A program made the position numbers and the translations under genes. Shown piece by piece: positions 48,747 through 60,146 of a DNA stretch of 64,000 nucleotides. The stretch is taken from assembly GCA_036674765.1 (NCBI GenBank), contig JARVKI010000106.1:62001-126000 (forward strand), read 5' to 3'. Under the pieces are notes generated by a model. That model was given only the letters and a program-made list of their open reading frames with translations. It had not been told where the DNA came from and made no database searches. Within the stretch, counting starts at the first letter, position 1. The number at the start of each line of letters is the position of its first letter. This stretch comes from Seiridium cupressi (lineage: Eukaryota; Ascomycota; Sordariomycetes; Amphisphaeriales; Sporocadaceae).

Positions 48747-50126
48747 TTCAATAGAATTATGTTGCTGCTCGGCTGTAGTCTTGCTCTATTCGAGTTGAAG
48801 TTCGCCTAATGTAATGAGGCTTCGCAAAACAGCAATCCTCGGGCCTAAATCTTGGACCGTTTCCACAATTGGATCCGCGATAATGCTATATCTCTAGCGA
48901 GAATATCAGGGGAATAGATATGATGCTATATAGCTGTAGTTGATCAAGTCTTTCTGTCGTTCCAGAAAGCAAGCGCAAAGACTTTGAAGTCGCTTGCCGT
49001 TGGATTATGCCCAGGTGCGGGGGCACATCCAGCGATGCGCCTTTGTTGTGTGGTATGAGAAGGATATTGAGGTGAAGCGAATATGCATCAGTGGGACAGC
49101 CGCTGGGGTTGAAGGAGTAAGAAAGTGTAGGGATGTACAATGTCGTCCTCAGCCGCGTTCTTATATGGGGGCCACGACGACGAACGTTTGGCGCGGTCTC
49201 GACAGAGAAGGAAAAAAATTAAGAAAAAACGCCCTTCCCACATTCCCACCGGTCTGGGTCGGTCGTGGGTTGAGGTTTCAGCGGGGCGCACCCTTCACTT
49301 AGCGACCTTGGCGTCGTGGTTTCCGCGGATTGCCACGAGCTAGGCCTGAAAAGTTGAAGGTTATCGCCGAGCGGCAGTCAAGGGTGCTGCCTTCAGTGGT
49401 CGGCCCCATTGGATCACAGCGGCCTAGCGCGGGGCATGGTGCAGCTTTCGAGCTCGCAACCCTGCGCCGTCTGATCCATCCTTGACATTGTAGGGACCTA
49501 GCTTCCCTATTCTTCGGGCGGCACCGAAAACCCACACCCGGTTCCGCCTTCACCATATTTTTCTATGTGTCAGCCGATTGGAAGGGTAACTCACGTCTGG
49601 TATCGCTAGTCACTGTTCTGCATGATGGCCAACGCTAGGCGCTACTGCTTGTAGCTACTATGAATTTGCCAGTGACTGTTTGGTGTCTGCTGGATTGATA
49701 TGGATTATATAGATTTGATCTTGCAAGGCAGTGCCCCCTAGTTTCGGCATGCCGCTGGCCACTGCTGCGATTGCGGCTATTGGCGATGGGTTTCAAAACG
49801 GGCCAATTCGTGGGAAGAAGACATCCGCAATCATTTGCTCGGTGTTATTAAAACTAACAAGTGCTGCTGAACTCACACGTTCATATTGTGCAAACGGGGT
49901 TAGTTCCCCAATCTTGTTATCTACCTATACTAGAGCAACTTGCTGTTCGTGCTGCTTCTTGTTGCATTGTTGTCGAGGCTCAATTGCAGCCATCCTGACT
50001 TTGTGGAAGCGCTGGCCACGAGGGGGCTCTTTCAGGACTTTAGTTAATGAAGTCAGATGGTGAGTTAGAATGGACGCCGTGGAAATGTGCTTGCAGCCTT
50101 CGTCAAGGCTGTCTTGAGAGATAAAT
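48747..50126. other. Intergenic, promoter of SLC35F-like gene and 3' flank of NLR relic
   Basis: No gene is supported in 1.4 kb. Open frames up to 110 codons (49731-50063 +) carry no recognisable motif. It marks the border between the intact block to the left and the decayed block to the right. Confidence 0.5.
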
Positions 50127-53100
50127 CTACTGTGTTCCGACAACGTATCCTGTGATGCGCCGCATGCTTTGCGCAGCCAGCTTCTCTGAAGCCAGTGCGA
50201 TACACGCTTCAAGCTCAGCTGCTGCCATAATGTATTTATCACGCAGCGTAGCCAAGTAATCTGCCACCGATATGAAACCTAACGACGGCCTCGTCACACC
50301 GAACTCGGTATGTTCAGCATGGGTCAAACTGAGTTCCCAAGGCGAATCTTCTGAACCTTCGTGAATCCTTAGATCGGCTGCCACTACAGGACTTGCCCCA
50401 TGCTGTAGCAAGAGATGGGCTGTCGCCAAGCGCACACGCTGAACGGTATAGAGCCATTGCGTATACTCACTATCATGTAAATCATCATGCCTTATAATAT
50501 TCTCGTATTCTTGATGCATCTCACTTAGGAACCATACCCATACAGACCATTTATGGCTGGATCGTGAAGGGTCGATCTCATTCGGATCAGCACCAAGATC
50601 CAGCCCCTTGCGAACCAATTCGAGATCAGGGAATGCGGCGAGGGGTGAGGCACAATTGAACCCACCGAGAACAAGATAATCCAGTATGGGACGTCCTTGC
50701 TTGTTGCGTATTGATTCTGCCGTCAGATTCGCGTGGACATAAGCTGCCAAGCTGAATTCAATTGCAATGGTGAGAAATGAGCTTTTCTCCTGGTGACAAC
50801 GGAGGAGGCTTGTGCAGAGGTACCATGGGCCAATGTCCAGGTCCTCCGAAGTTGCATTGTGAACAAGTCGATCCAATATCGGCTTGATGCGGGCTGCAAT
50901 AAGCTCGTATACCTTTGTGTTTCTGAGCTCTGGCACGGATATGGCGGTAAGAACATAACTAGCAAGTCCGATGGTGGTTTCTTTCGCCAACACTGATCGA
51001 CTGAGTTCTTCTAACTGAAGCAGAAGCGCATTGCACACGAATAGTGAACCTTGATAGTATAGATGCAATTTCTGCCGGTTTATAGGATTGAGCAGGAAGT
51101 CGCGAAATGAACGATGCAGAAAATCGACATGCCAGTTGAAAAATTCGATAGGGTTTGACGATTGTGGGAATGGCACGTGGGTGTCAGGGTATGGAATTAC
51201 CATTACCTCGTCGCCATCTTCGTTCACGGCTCCAGGAGAGCTCATAGGAATCTCTTCAGAGTCTAGATCATCGTAATAATGCTCATATTTCTCCGTAGAC
51301 CCCGGCATAAAGCGGCACTCTAGTAGGCCAAGGCATCGGCTGTTGAGGCATCGTAAGGCCGAGTCCAGCTTGGAATCCATGTTCCGTAAGTCCGTGAAGT
51401 CAAGTGCGTTGCCTGAATTGATGCGGTTGAGAGCGAAGTCGTCCCTCCCCTCTTCGCTATGAAGTAGATCGAGCAAGCGGAGAGGGTGGAGTGAGATGAA
51501 TGCAGTCTCTTTGTGTAGAGCTACTTGGAGTAGTAGCGAGGCTTCTTTACGGTGGCGGGGCTCGATTGAGTCCATCAGGTCTGTGAAATAGGTGTCTAGG
51601 TCATCTGGGATATCTTCGACTCTTCTGACCAGTTCACGAACGCTGTCCCTATCTCTTAGTGCTTTTAGGAGCTCACGCACTACAAGTCTCACCCAAAGAA
51701 AAACGCCGGAAGCTCTCTACACAATGGTTGCAGCCAGATTTTCTGCCGTGTCGGGGTCTGATTGACGTAATTGGCGAAATCTTCTCTGGGCGTTCATCAC
51801 TCCACCAACATACTGGCGGATGTCCTTCTCGGTGAGGAGTTCTAGCCTCAGCTGCGATGCTTCTGTGAAAGCGTCCTGGAAAACGTTCCATGGTCGACTA
51901 GATACACAAAGTTTAATGTTGGAGAATGAGGCGAAGTTGTGTATGAGGTCAAGGAGATCGTCTCGCTCCTGGTCGTTGCCGCTGAACTCATCAAGCCCGT
52001 CGATGAAGAACAAAATATGCATAATCTCGGCGCGCATAATTCTCAGTATTGTTTGAATGAGATCGGTATTTACTCATTGAATCTCAGTATCAGTTGATGT
52101 GCTAGCTTTTCTCCAGATGTTCGGAGGGACAAATTTTGACGTAAGACTTGGCACATGTGCAATCATCTCTATATTGAATTAAGATCAGTAATTTCTCCCA
52201 TGGGCTGGCTGTGGGACTCCTAAAACCGGCCCGGAGAGTGTTTGACTCTCAAGATATTGGTCCAACACTAGAACCGAGCCCAAGGAGGTGAGATAGGTCC
52301 CAGAAAAGTACTCACGTGCAAGTATAGACCGTAGTAGCCCCGGTAAGGAGTTCTGTGTTGGTGATCCTGGAGCCCAGAAGAAGTGACCAATCTTGAACGA
52401 CTGGGCGGCCTTGCCCCCATGGAAGCAGATGCTCCTCACCGTCTATCGTCTCGTATAGGAACCGCATCAAGGTGGACTTGCCGCTTCCTGTGACGCTGTC
52501 AATCGATCGAATCGTCTGCAAAATAAGTTGTCTTTGCTCATCTGGTTTGCCATAAAGCCAGTAGACCCTTTCATTCTCGTCTCTGGAGCGCGCCCAACGT
52601 GCAAAATCGTCCCAGTGCTCATGTGCCTGGCCTTGAGGCTGTAACATCCACTCATAAGTGTGTTTATAGGCTTGTGCAATATGGTGCCTTCGTTCCTCCA
52701 TGAGGGGAAAAGAGATACTGTCCAATATCTTCTGTTGTGCTGATTCGGTTTGCGTTGAAAGATGAGAAGAGGTAAGACCGGAAACGGTTTGTTGTGAAAG
52801 GACAGCATCAAGCTTTTGTGATAACTCTTCTAGCACAATTTGGTTTGATATCTGAAATTTCTGGAACGCATCTTCAATTGAGCCAAGGAATGTGTTGCTA
52901 AGTTGCGCCATGAGTGCTCTGATTTCAGCCTCCATCAAGTCGGAAGTCGAGGTGAGCGTACTGATGATACGGCCCTCAACCTCATTGTTTGATTTGAGGA
53001 GTTGGTCATGCCTTGTCGAGCTAACGTGCCTATTGAAACAGCGACATGTCAGTCCTAGTTCAGTGACCAAGGCGTGCGGCATGTGATGACCTACTGTAAG

Positions 53101-53529
53101 AAGACCAGGGAAGCAATATTCAGATTGTTCTTTGCTTCGGCCAAAGCAGCTTTCATGAAAGTGGTTCTGGCTTCGTACCGCATGGACTTGATGCTCATTC
53201 GCAAGCTCTCGAAACTTGAATGCTGGTTGTTTTCAATCGGTCGAGCAGCCCGACAAACTCATCGGCTAGTCGAATGCACTCATTGTTTGCAGCATTCAAC
53301 CTGACTTGGGCATGGAGATTGGCGTATTGTCTCCTCCTGAAGCCATATTCGCCGTAAGTTCCGCGTTCAGCCCTTTGAGAGACTGTAGGACATCGCGCAA
53401 ACTGCCATGTTCACGAAGCGTCCCATCAACGGAAGAGCGATATTCAGCAGTCTTGCTCAATATTTTCGCGCCGTATTCGATAAGCTGAAGGACATTACAG
53501 GCCAGCGACAGAGAGCTCAAAGGATCCAT
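50127..53529 (-). pseudogene. Decayed NLR (NACHT/STAND) gene
   Basis: A fungal NOD-like receptor, a family used in non-self recognition and programmed cell death. Reading minus strand from ATG 53529: N-terminal fungal STAND domain (MDPLSSLSLACNVLQLIEYG, NECIRLADEFVGLLDRLK); intron 53094-53030; a helical linker; NACHT with Walker A (GSGKSTLMRFLYE at about 52487) and Walker B (LFFIDGLDEF); intron 52315-52169; then LCVSSRPW and a C-terminal region (GVFLWVRLVVRELLKAL) continuing to a stop at 50127. Lesions: frameshifts near 53321-53330, 53229-53236 and 52413-52420; TGA at 52074-52076 where Trp is expected; TAG at 51717-51719 where Gln or Glu is expected; and a lost splice donor at 52541-52540. 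Each segment on either side of a lesion continues the family sequence. Translated from the ATG it would stop after 77 codons. Degenerate ankyrin-like pieces (LLLQHGASPVV) appear near the end. Identity is confident; the biological versus assembly origin of the breaks is not testable here. Confidence 0.85.
52488..52541 (-). other. Former intron with mutated donor (AT instead of GT) inside Walker A
   Basis: Minus-strand sequence reads CCAG|ATGAGC ... GTCACAG|GAAGC. If the first base were G (GTGAGC), splicing would give GKPGSGKSTLM, the canonical P-loop. As written, the 54-nt segment is open and exactly 18 codons long, so retention places an 18-residue insert into the nucleotide-binding loop. Confidence 0.7.
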
Positions 53530-53984
53530 ACTGAACGGCGTTGCAGTGTATTCGGCCAGCTGGGGGCTTAATCTCGGAGAGAATGTAGAAGGAGCTGGAG
53601 GTTCTACCCTATATCAGTACAATGCAGGCACGGCACCGAGGTGAGGCCGCCAAACCGGGACCTATTGCAGTGCCAAGTGGCGGCCGTAGCCTCTCAGATC
53701 CAATCGACCCTCAAAAGCGCCTGTGATCGCATTACCATCTCCAGGTGACACCAGTTGGACCGCACGCAAGCAAACTTTGATTTTTTCTTGTAGATCAATT
53801 CTTTCATCCACCATCTTCGTCGACTATTATATTAGCATCAAAACGACGCCAACCACGCTCAAGCAGATTCCTGCTGTGACGTAGCACAATGACCTTGTGC
53901 TGACTTTTGGGCTAGGGTTTCTATGATCATATGGATATGCTGTCCTTGTGCACAAGTCTCCTGCCCTCTAGCAAATGGACCATC
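53530..53984. other. Intergenic between NLR relic and NmrA-like gene
   Basis: 455 nt, no coding signal. It contains the presumed NLR promoter (minus strand) and the 3' flank of the NmrA-like gene. Confidence 0.5.
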
Positions 53985-54908
53985 TCATCTCGGTACCTCA
54001 TCCTTGACCCATTGTTCAAATGTGGTCGGTTTCAGGTGGTTTGCTAGCCATGGAAGGTCTGCGCCATAGGGGCGCTCCCCGATAAATTTGAACATTGTAT
54101 GCAAATCATTGACCATCCAAATCACGAGTCGTGCTAGTAGCCCATAGGTGACAGGCACGCCTTTCCCGGTGTGTCTCATGAAGATCTTGTCCACTTCGTT
54201 GAAGCTAAGCTCGTCGCTCGCAATCGAAAGAGCTTGGTTCCTGATGCCAATCTCATCCGGCCTGACAAAAGCCTCGACTGCCCACCTGCCGATGTCTCGG
54301 ATCACTGTGACCTGCATGGTCTTCCCTTTCATATTTTCTCTCCAGCCGGTCAAGCAGAGCTGGTCCGGAAACCCCCAATAAGCATTATCCGCGAACCAGG
54401 TAGGACGAATGATCGTATAGTCCATCTTCTTGCTCCCCGACTGGCTCGAGCCGGCGGCTTTCCGAAGATGTTGTTCAATATGGAACTTGTCGGAGAAGGT
54501 TTTGCAGTAGGATGGGTCGACGTCACTAATCTAGCGCCCGCTACGACCAACTGAGGAATAGACAAAATAGGGAATGCCGTTCATGACTGCAGCATCGATG
54601 AATCCTTTGGCATCTCCCAGCTCAGTCGGCCCATGGGTCTGTGCCAGGAAAACACCTGCCTTGCTCAGAATGCTGTGTTCTAGCTGTTGGAAGATGCTGT
54701 TGGGGTCGCTCAAGTTGCCGGGAAGAATTCGTATGCCACGATATTTGTCGCAAAGCTTGGTGGCTCCCGGTCCGCCACCCTGACGAGTTATGGCATAAAT
54801 GCTGCTTGGTGCCACCTTAACAGTTGGGCGTGAGAGGAGAGCATCGACGACTGCTCCGCCTTGACGGCCAGTGGCGCCAGCAACGAGATAGTATTGTAAG
54901 TCAGACAT
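53985..54908 (-). pseudogene. NmrA-like NAD(P)-binding protein with one internal TAG
   Basis: An NmrA/HSCARG-type atypical short-chain dehydrogenase fold, usually a redox-sensing regulator or an isoflavone-reductase-like enzyme. A single exon of 308 codons runs from ATG 54908 to a stop at 53985-53987. The Rossmann dinucleotide motif is VAGATGRQGG at residues 9-18, followed by ALLSRPTVKVAPSSIYAITRQ. Further matches are GVFLAQTHG, AAVMNGIPYFVYSSVGRSG, FHIEQHLRKAA and YTIIRPTWFADN. The codon at 54531-54533 is TAG and the frame continues cleanly on both sides, so one substitution separates this from an open gene. No intron can remove the stop. It lies upstream of the NLR relic on the same strand. 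Confidence 0.82.
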
Positions 54909-55793
54909 TCTGCAATGAGTGCGAAGAGCGAGATCCTACCGAGGAATGCACGATCATGGTATGTTTGTCTTATTGATGTCCTCTCATCACTATATACATG
55001 TATACTTAGTCATCGTTTCGTAGGCCTACTGATTGTCACCGCACAGCGCTCGGTGTACCGATTATAAATTAACAGCCGCTTGTATTTCAAACGGTTGACA
55101 ATTTCCCGCGCACCAATATCGTTGATTCCTAGAGGAACCATGTGGGGTCTTCCTAATCCTATTAATGCCTAACTATATGATGTACTACGGTAGTTTTACA
55201 CTAGCTGATTTCTAACGGAGTCTGGGTCCCTGCCACGTTCGTAGCACACAAGATTCCCGCGCGGGAGCTGACAAACACGGCTGACTTCATTGTTATCACT
55301 GCATACTCTTTCTAATCATGCAATTTTTAAATATACATTTAAACTAGTGGGCTCTGAGAGTAAATAGCATGTGTCTCGGGTAAATTTTATCGCATGCCAC
55401 TTTCCTGGCAGCATTTGTCGTATTTTCGAAAGTTCAGTAAAGAATTCCCCAGGCCATTGAGGGGCACTGTATACAGTCGTTCGCCGTACGGCGATGTCCA
55501 CTCCATGTCCTAGATCAACCGAGTTTTTGCAATCATTGAGTGACCGTATAACGTTTCTGTGAATTGGAATGCTATGCACCATTCTAGCCATACAATTGGC
55601 TAATGCACGCTGTTTGTTTACCCGCTCGTCTCGTCCTTTTGTCGACTAACCCGTTCCATCATCACGGCCCTCTAGGAATGAGCTGATGAGGTTAGCGGGC
55701 GACGAGATCCTCTCAGTAAAAACTACGTTGGGATAAGCGAATTCACGTTATGATGACTGCCGCTAAACATATTTGTTCACCGATGACGTTCAG
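54909..55793. other. Divergent intergenic region
   Basis: 885 nt between the NmrA-like gene (-) and the zinc-finger relic (+). No gene is supported; a 91-codon minus-strand frame at 55591-55316 has no recognised family. Confidence 0.5.
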
Positions 55794-56528
55794 ATGTCTC
55801 CAGTCGGTGACCCCTCACAGCCTTTCAGGAATTGTGAAATGGAAACGGAGCCGTCTCCACTATATGAAATAATGAGAGATCCAGCAGCCGAATATCGAGA
55901 GAATGGTGAATATTCTCAGCTTGAGCAGCTGCCGGATGTGGATGTAACCAGACCTGCGCGTATTCTGGGGGATTGGAGCATGAATGCTTCGCGCTCGGTG
56001 GAGAATCAGCTTTATACCCTCATCGCTGAGATCAATGAGCCTAGTCGTTTCGATCACAGGTATACAGAGTTTTGGTCCTGCTGTTGGCGCTCATACTAAA
56101 TAGTAGACCTAGCTACGATGGATCATGCACATATACGAAAGTATTGGTTGTCAAAAACGTTTGCACTGAAAGAAGACCTGGAACGACACTACCTATGTAT
56201 CCATAGCCGCGATCCAGGCTAGGGGTGTCGTTGTAAGTATAATTCCAGAAGGAAAGATAACTTCCGTCGCCACATACTGAATTGCAAGCCAACGCCGCTC
56301 CGGGGGAACTTTATCTGCTGCTGCTGCTGCGGAGAGCTGGAGGTTGATTGTGAACGATTGCTGGCCCACATCGCTACTTGCAAGTCAAAACCTCGTGGTC
56401 GTCTGCGCAGAGGAAGAACCTTAAGGATTGCAGAGTCTCGAAGCAAGGTGACTCTTGGTATCTCACAGGGAGTTCCATCGCTGACTCCGAAGCATGTAGC
56501 ATTAAAGGAGAAGCAGTCTCAGGAGTAA
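55794..56528 (+). pseudogene. Degenerate C2H2-type zinc-finger gene
   Basis: From ATG 55794 a 5' exon (acidic, Ser/Pro/Glu-rich, ending LIAEINEPSRFDHR) runs to a GTATAC donor at 56060. An intron with branch ATACTAAAT ends at 56112 (CCTAG). The next segment contains a finger half, KTFALKEDLERHYLCIH, in a frame one nucleotide out of step with the splice, and its CxxC half is missing. TAG at 56220-56222 then interrupts, after which the same frame continues with GCRCKYNSRRKDNFRRHILNC and a third C/H-rich unit (FICCCCCGELE, CERLLAHIATC) to TAA at 56526-56528. The spacing (F-x5-L-x2-H, C-x-C...H-x4-C) identifies the fold, but the lesions make function unlikely. A (CTG)5 run encodes the Cys stretch. 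Moderate confidence. Confidence 0.55.
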
Positions 56529-58855
56529 TTCGTGGCCCAATATCATCGAAGGACCTACTGGTGTAGGTCTAGTTCTCAATGAGTTCTGACTGAGAATGGT
56601 TAGAATACCAAATGAAGAGTTGTAGTCCCATATGAAATATCATCTGTGCTACAGTTTCGTGTATCGTCCATCGCCAGGAGATATCCATCCACCTGCTTGC
56701 GCAGAGCGAGCAACCGAACACATTGGATCATTTTATGCCTTCGTAATCCAACTTGCTTACCTTCGTGAGGCGGTAGGTAAGGCCACTGTGCCTCGACCGT
56801 ATTTGTGTTGACTCGTGTAGTCTTGGGCGACCTCCCATGATCCAACTCCTGGAATTCACGTATATTCGAATTAGAGCTTGAAAATGTGCTTTCGCTCTAG
56901 CCATTGCTGAAATACGGTGGCCAGCCGCACGCCAAAGATAAAATCGAAACTCGCAATGTTATTCTTTTTGGTAACTTTGTCCGGATCGTCTTTTTCGCGA
57001 AAATGCGACCAGCTGGAAATCTGGGTTTAATCTCCCATTCAAAATGGCATTCGCTCACATTTGCTATTCTCGTAAATGTTGGTGTAGCAGCATGTTTTGG
57101 ATAATTTTCGAGAAGTCAGCGGCGTCCACGGAAACCGCACGTTCCCTGAAGGCGCTCATACTTAGTATACAGTAAAGAGTAATGAATAGCCATTCGTGGC
57201 CAGGGCACTCATTAAAATCCATGACAACCAGCGTGTTTGACCCGGCATCGTGGATTGATGGGATAGTGGCAAGGGGGGTTGGACAGCAATGACTCTTGAT
57301 ATGACTGAGGCTGACGATGAAACTGGTGACCTATCAGGAGAATTGGGCAGCAACGACTCTTGATGCAGTTCAGGTTAAGAATGCGCCTCCAACTCTCATC
57401 TCATTTTCTTCGCCTCAAGCGGGCGGACACCCCATTGGTCGCAGGCCATCATAAGTTATATGAAGTACTTATAAGTAATGCTTAGGTAGATCATAGAAGT
57501 AACTAATCTTTGTAAGCATAATGGCCTCCAAACTGCACATACACCAGCGGCGCGTATCAATTGGTTCTCGAAATAGGCCTCAAATGATCGTTCGCCAATC
57601 ATCGGGTATGGGTAAGGCGTGATGAGAAGCGCTGTGGTCATTGGCCAGGGGAAATGGCCTCATGCAGCTTTTTACAGCATCGGATGTCGTGGTTGATGAG
57701 TCTAGGCTGCTGACTGCCAGTAAATGGCCTCACTGTTGCTTAGAAGATAGACTTGCGCGTAACCTGAGTAGGCCCTCAATTTTTCTCTAAACCTATTCCG
57801 TGGAAGAATCTATGAGAAACGGCTCTTTGCATCGTTGTCGGGGATGATGGATGATACTCTCATGCAATGCTGCAAGCCCCACTAACGCCATCTCTGACCC
57901 ATCCCCAAGCGACTCCTCAAGTACATATGCAACAATACAGACAGGCAGAGAGGATATGGGTGAAATTACTCAAATAACCCAGGCACTCACAACTTAATCG
58001 ATAGCCCATATATCGCAAATAATCTATCCATCATCAAGTATCACCGTACTATTAGCATCAGATCATTGATTTGTATGTTATTTGATGCCTTCAGAACTAG
58101 CTTCACGCCGCTCAAGAGCAAAAGTCCAAGTGACTTGAAATGTCATCGATACGAGTCAATGCAGCTGTGGATGGGACAGTGAAGCCGCACATTAAAGGTA
58201 TGTCCAGTGGCGATCAAGATACATGGGCTCCAATTGAATGGAAGACAGTGTAAAGCTTATCAGTGGTCAGCTGTGGGACAGGATAGTGATATTATTTAAT
58301 AGTTGAATAAATTCTTGACGTTTCTCAACTTGCGAGAATCACTAAACGACATATATTTGAGACTGACAAGATACGAAAACGACCAAATCATGATGGTGCG
58401 AGCTTCGGACGAGCAAAGAGTCTACCTAGCCGTGGGCATGTATAGTGATGGTTTGTTTGAGCAATATGTGAGTCGAACCAAGCGCTTGTGCCTGCCGATG
58501 AACGGCATGAAGCGGGAGAAGACTTCGTTTGATCAATATCAAGCAAAATTCAAAGGCTCTCACCCAAATGCAATGGAGTTTTGACACTCATTTTCTCGGT
58601 TGAACGCAAAGCCATCCCTGTGGGTGAACTACACCTTTTAAAAGCAAGATGGAAGGATTTGAAGATTTTCTTTTGGTCCTAAACATTCCGGAAACCGCTC
58701 GCAGATGGAACATGATCTGATGAATGTTCGGATCACCTAGTTGAAGATCGATCTCAGAACTGATAATGAGATCTTCGCAGGGTCAGTTGGCTTGGATACA
58801 TTGCGAGAAAAACCCTCCACAGCACATAGACGTGAGGTTTAAGATAGCAATCAAC
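56529..58855. other. Intergenic, 2.3 kb
   Basis: No gene is supported. A 93-codon + strand frame at 58303-58584 (start TTG) and several shorter ones have no recognisable features. Two imperfect copies of a CAACGACTCTTGAT-like sequence occur near 57286-57300 and 57349-57364, about 63 nt apart. Confidence 0.45.
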
Positions 58856-59575
58856 TCAGTTACCCGAATCGAACCGTGCCTTATATCGTCGACCCCTAGC
58901 TCTTTCAATTTCCCAATTTTTGAGACCCAATTTTGACTTGTCCTGTTCCACAGCCTTCAATATATCGTCAAAATTCATCGCGCTTTTTGGTCTCGTCGGA
59001 CCAACTGGCCCATTGGAAGGTGGTGCGTTCACTTGGGGTCTCGATACCGTCAGACGTGCCGAAGCTTGGGGTGAGCAAATAGTTGTCTCACAACGTGGCT
59101 GAGATGAAGGATCAAGCACGGTGCTTTTGTGGTACGTGGTCCTTGTTCCAACTTGAAGGCAGGTGCGCGCGATTTCTCGGTTCCCCGTGTTGTCATGAAT
59201 GGGTGCCTGCCTCGGTCTCTGAAGTGGTTGCTGGGCCTGCTCAGATAGGAGGAACATTTCGTCCCCAGCGAGCTCAATTGGACCCTTCACTGGGTTTTGG
59301 ATCGTAAAGCCCTCCAACTCTGCGGGCTGCGCAGAGTGTGACCTCGAGGGTACGATTATATTTGGGGCGTCCAGTTCATAGCACCGAAAGTGTTGCGGTT
59401 GGACCGTAGAGACCACACAGCCAATTCGCTCGCTGCCCGCAGCGGTAGACCGGAGATCTTCATGACTCCTTGCCCTTGATTGTTGGCAATTGATATTGCT
59501 TACATGTGCTGAAAGATCAGAGTATTGGTAGGCATAAGGATCAGCGAAGAGCCAAGGTGCGATGTCTGAGTTCAT
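58856..59575 (-). CDS. Hypothetical protein, 239 aa
   Basis: An open frame from ATG 59575 (MNSDIAPWLFADPYAYQYS) to a stop at 58856. The frame stays open upstream to 59779, but the first 68 residues there read as non-coding leader and hydrophobic noise. The protein is polar and rich in Ser, Pro, Gln and Arg, with no TM segment, signal peptide or enzyme motif. Its most structured part is the C-terminal SAMNFDDILKAVEQDKSKLGLKNWEIERARG, a helix-like charged stretch. I do not recognise a family. It is the only apparently unbroken ORF in the right-hand 14 kb, so it may be real or a chance survivor. Confidence 0.45.
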   Translation of the reverse strand: MNSDIAPWLFADPYAYQYSDLSAHVSNINCQQSRARSHEDLRSTAAGSERIGCVVSTVQPQHFRCYELDAPNIIVPSRSHSAQPAELEGFTIQNPVKGPIELAGDEMFLLSEQAQQPLQRPRQAPIHDNTGNREIARTCLQVGTRTTYHKSTVLDPSSQPRCETTICSPQASARLTVSRPQVNAPPSNGPVGPTRPKSAMNFDDILKAVEQDKSKLGLKNWEIERARGRRYKARFDSGN

Positions 59576-60146
59576 GGCCTGGTTATAGAAGAGCAAGTAT
59601 GAGATGAGAATAAAAAGTAGGGTATGAAACGATTTAGAGCGAAGAGAACACGAAACTGATGGCGCAGGGAATGGCTGAAAATACGTGGCTGACCCTCGAA
59701 GCGAGTTGGAGCTACCGGTGCGTGATTGATTTTGAGTGGTTTTCTGGCATTTCTCACTCAGTTTGTGTTCATTGTCCAATCAGTTTTTATCTTGGGGCTC
59801 GTCTAGGCATTTCTCCAAAAGCCTCCTTTGTTCAGCTGCATCACTCGTGTCATAAATCACAGCTGACAGCATTGAGCTGAGAGCTAATAATAGAAAGAAT
59901 GCAGCCTAGTGGAGCTACGGCAAGTATTGGCCATGAGCCTAGACTAGGTCGCTCCCTTGGTGGGTTGAGAAAACAGTCTATCAAACGCACCGTCGTGTTA
60001 GTTCAGAGTTTCTTCCTGTATATATTGTAGGGTCTGTCCTATAGGCGTTCAGATTAAAACCTCACTAGACTAGTCATGTTGTCAGCGAGTGGTCCGCCTG
60101 GGAAATGGTTGCTTAAGGGATCATCTGAGGACAGCAATATTAGCAG
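59576..60146. other. Intergenic region
   Basis: Probable upstream sequence of the hypothetical gene; no further coding signal seen. Confidence 0.45.

Noticed and set aside
53220..53331. Extra introns that would cure the two N-terminal NLR frameshifts
   Set aside because: The only possible GT-AG pair is 32 nt apart and would delete conserved residues. No donor exists in the first interval.
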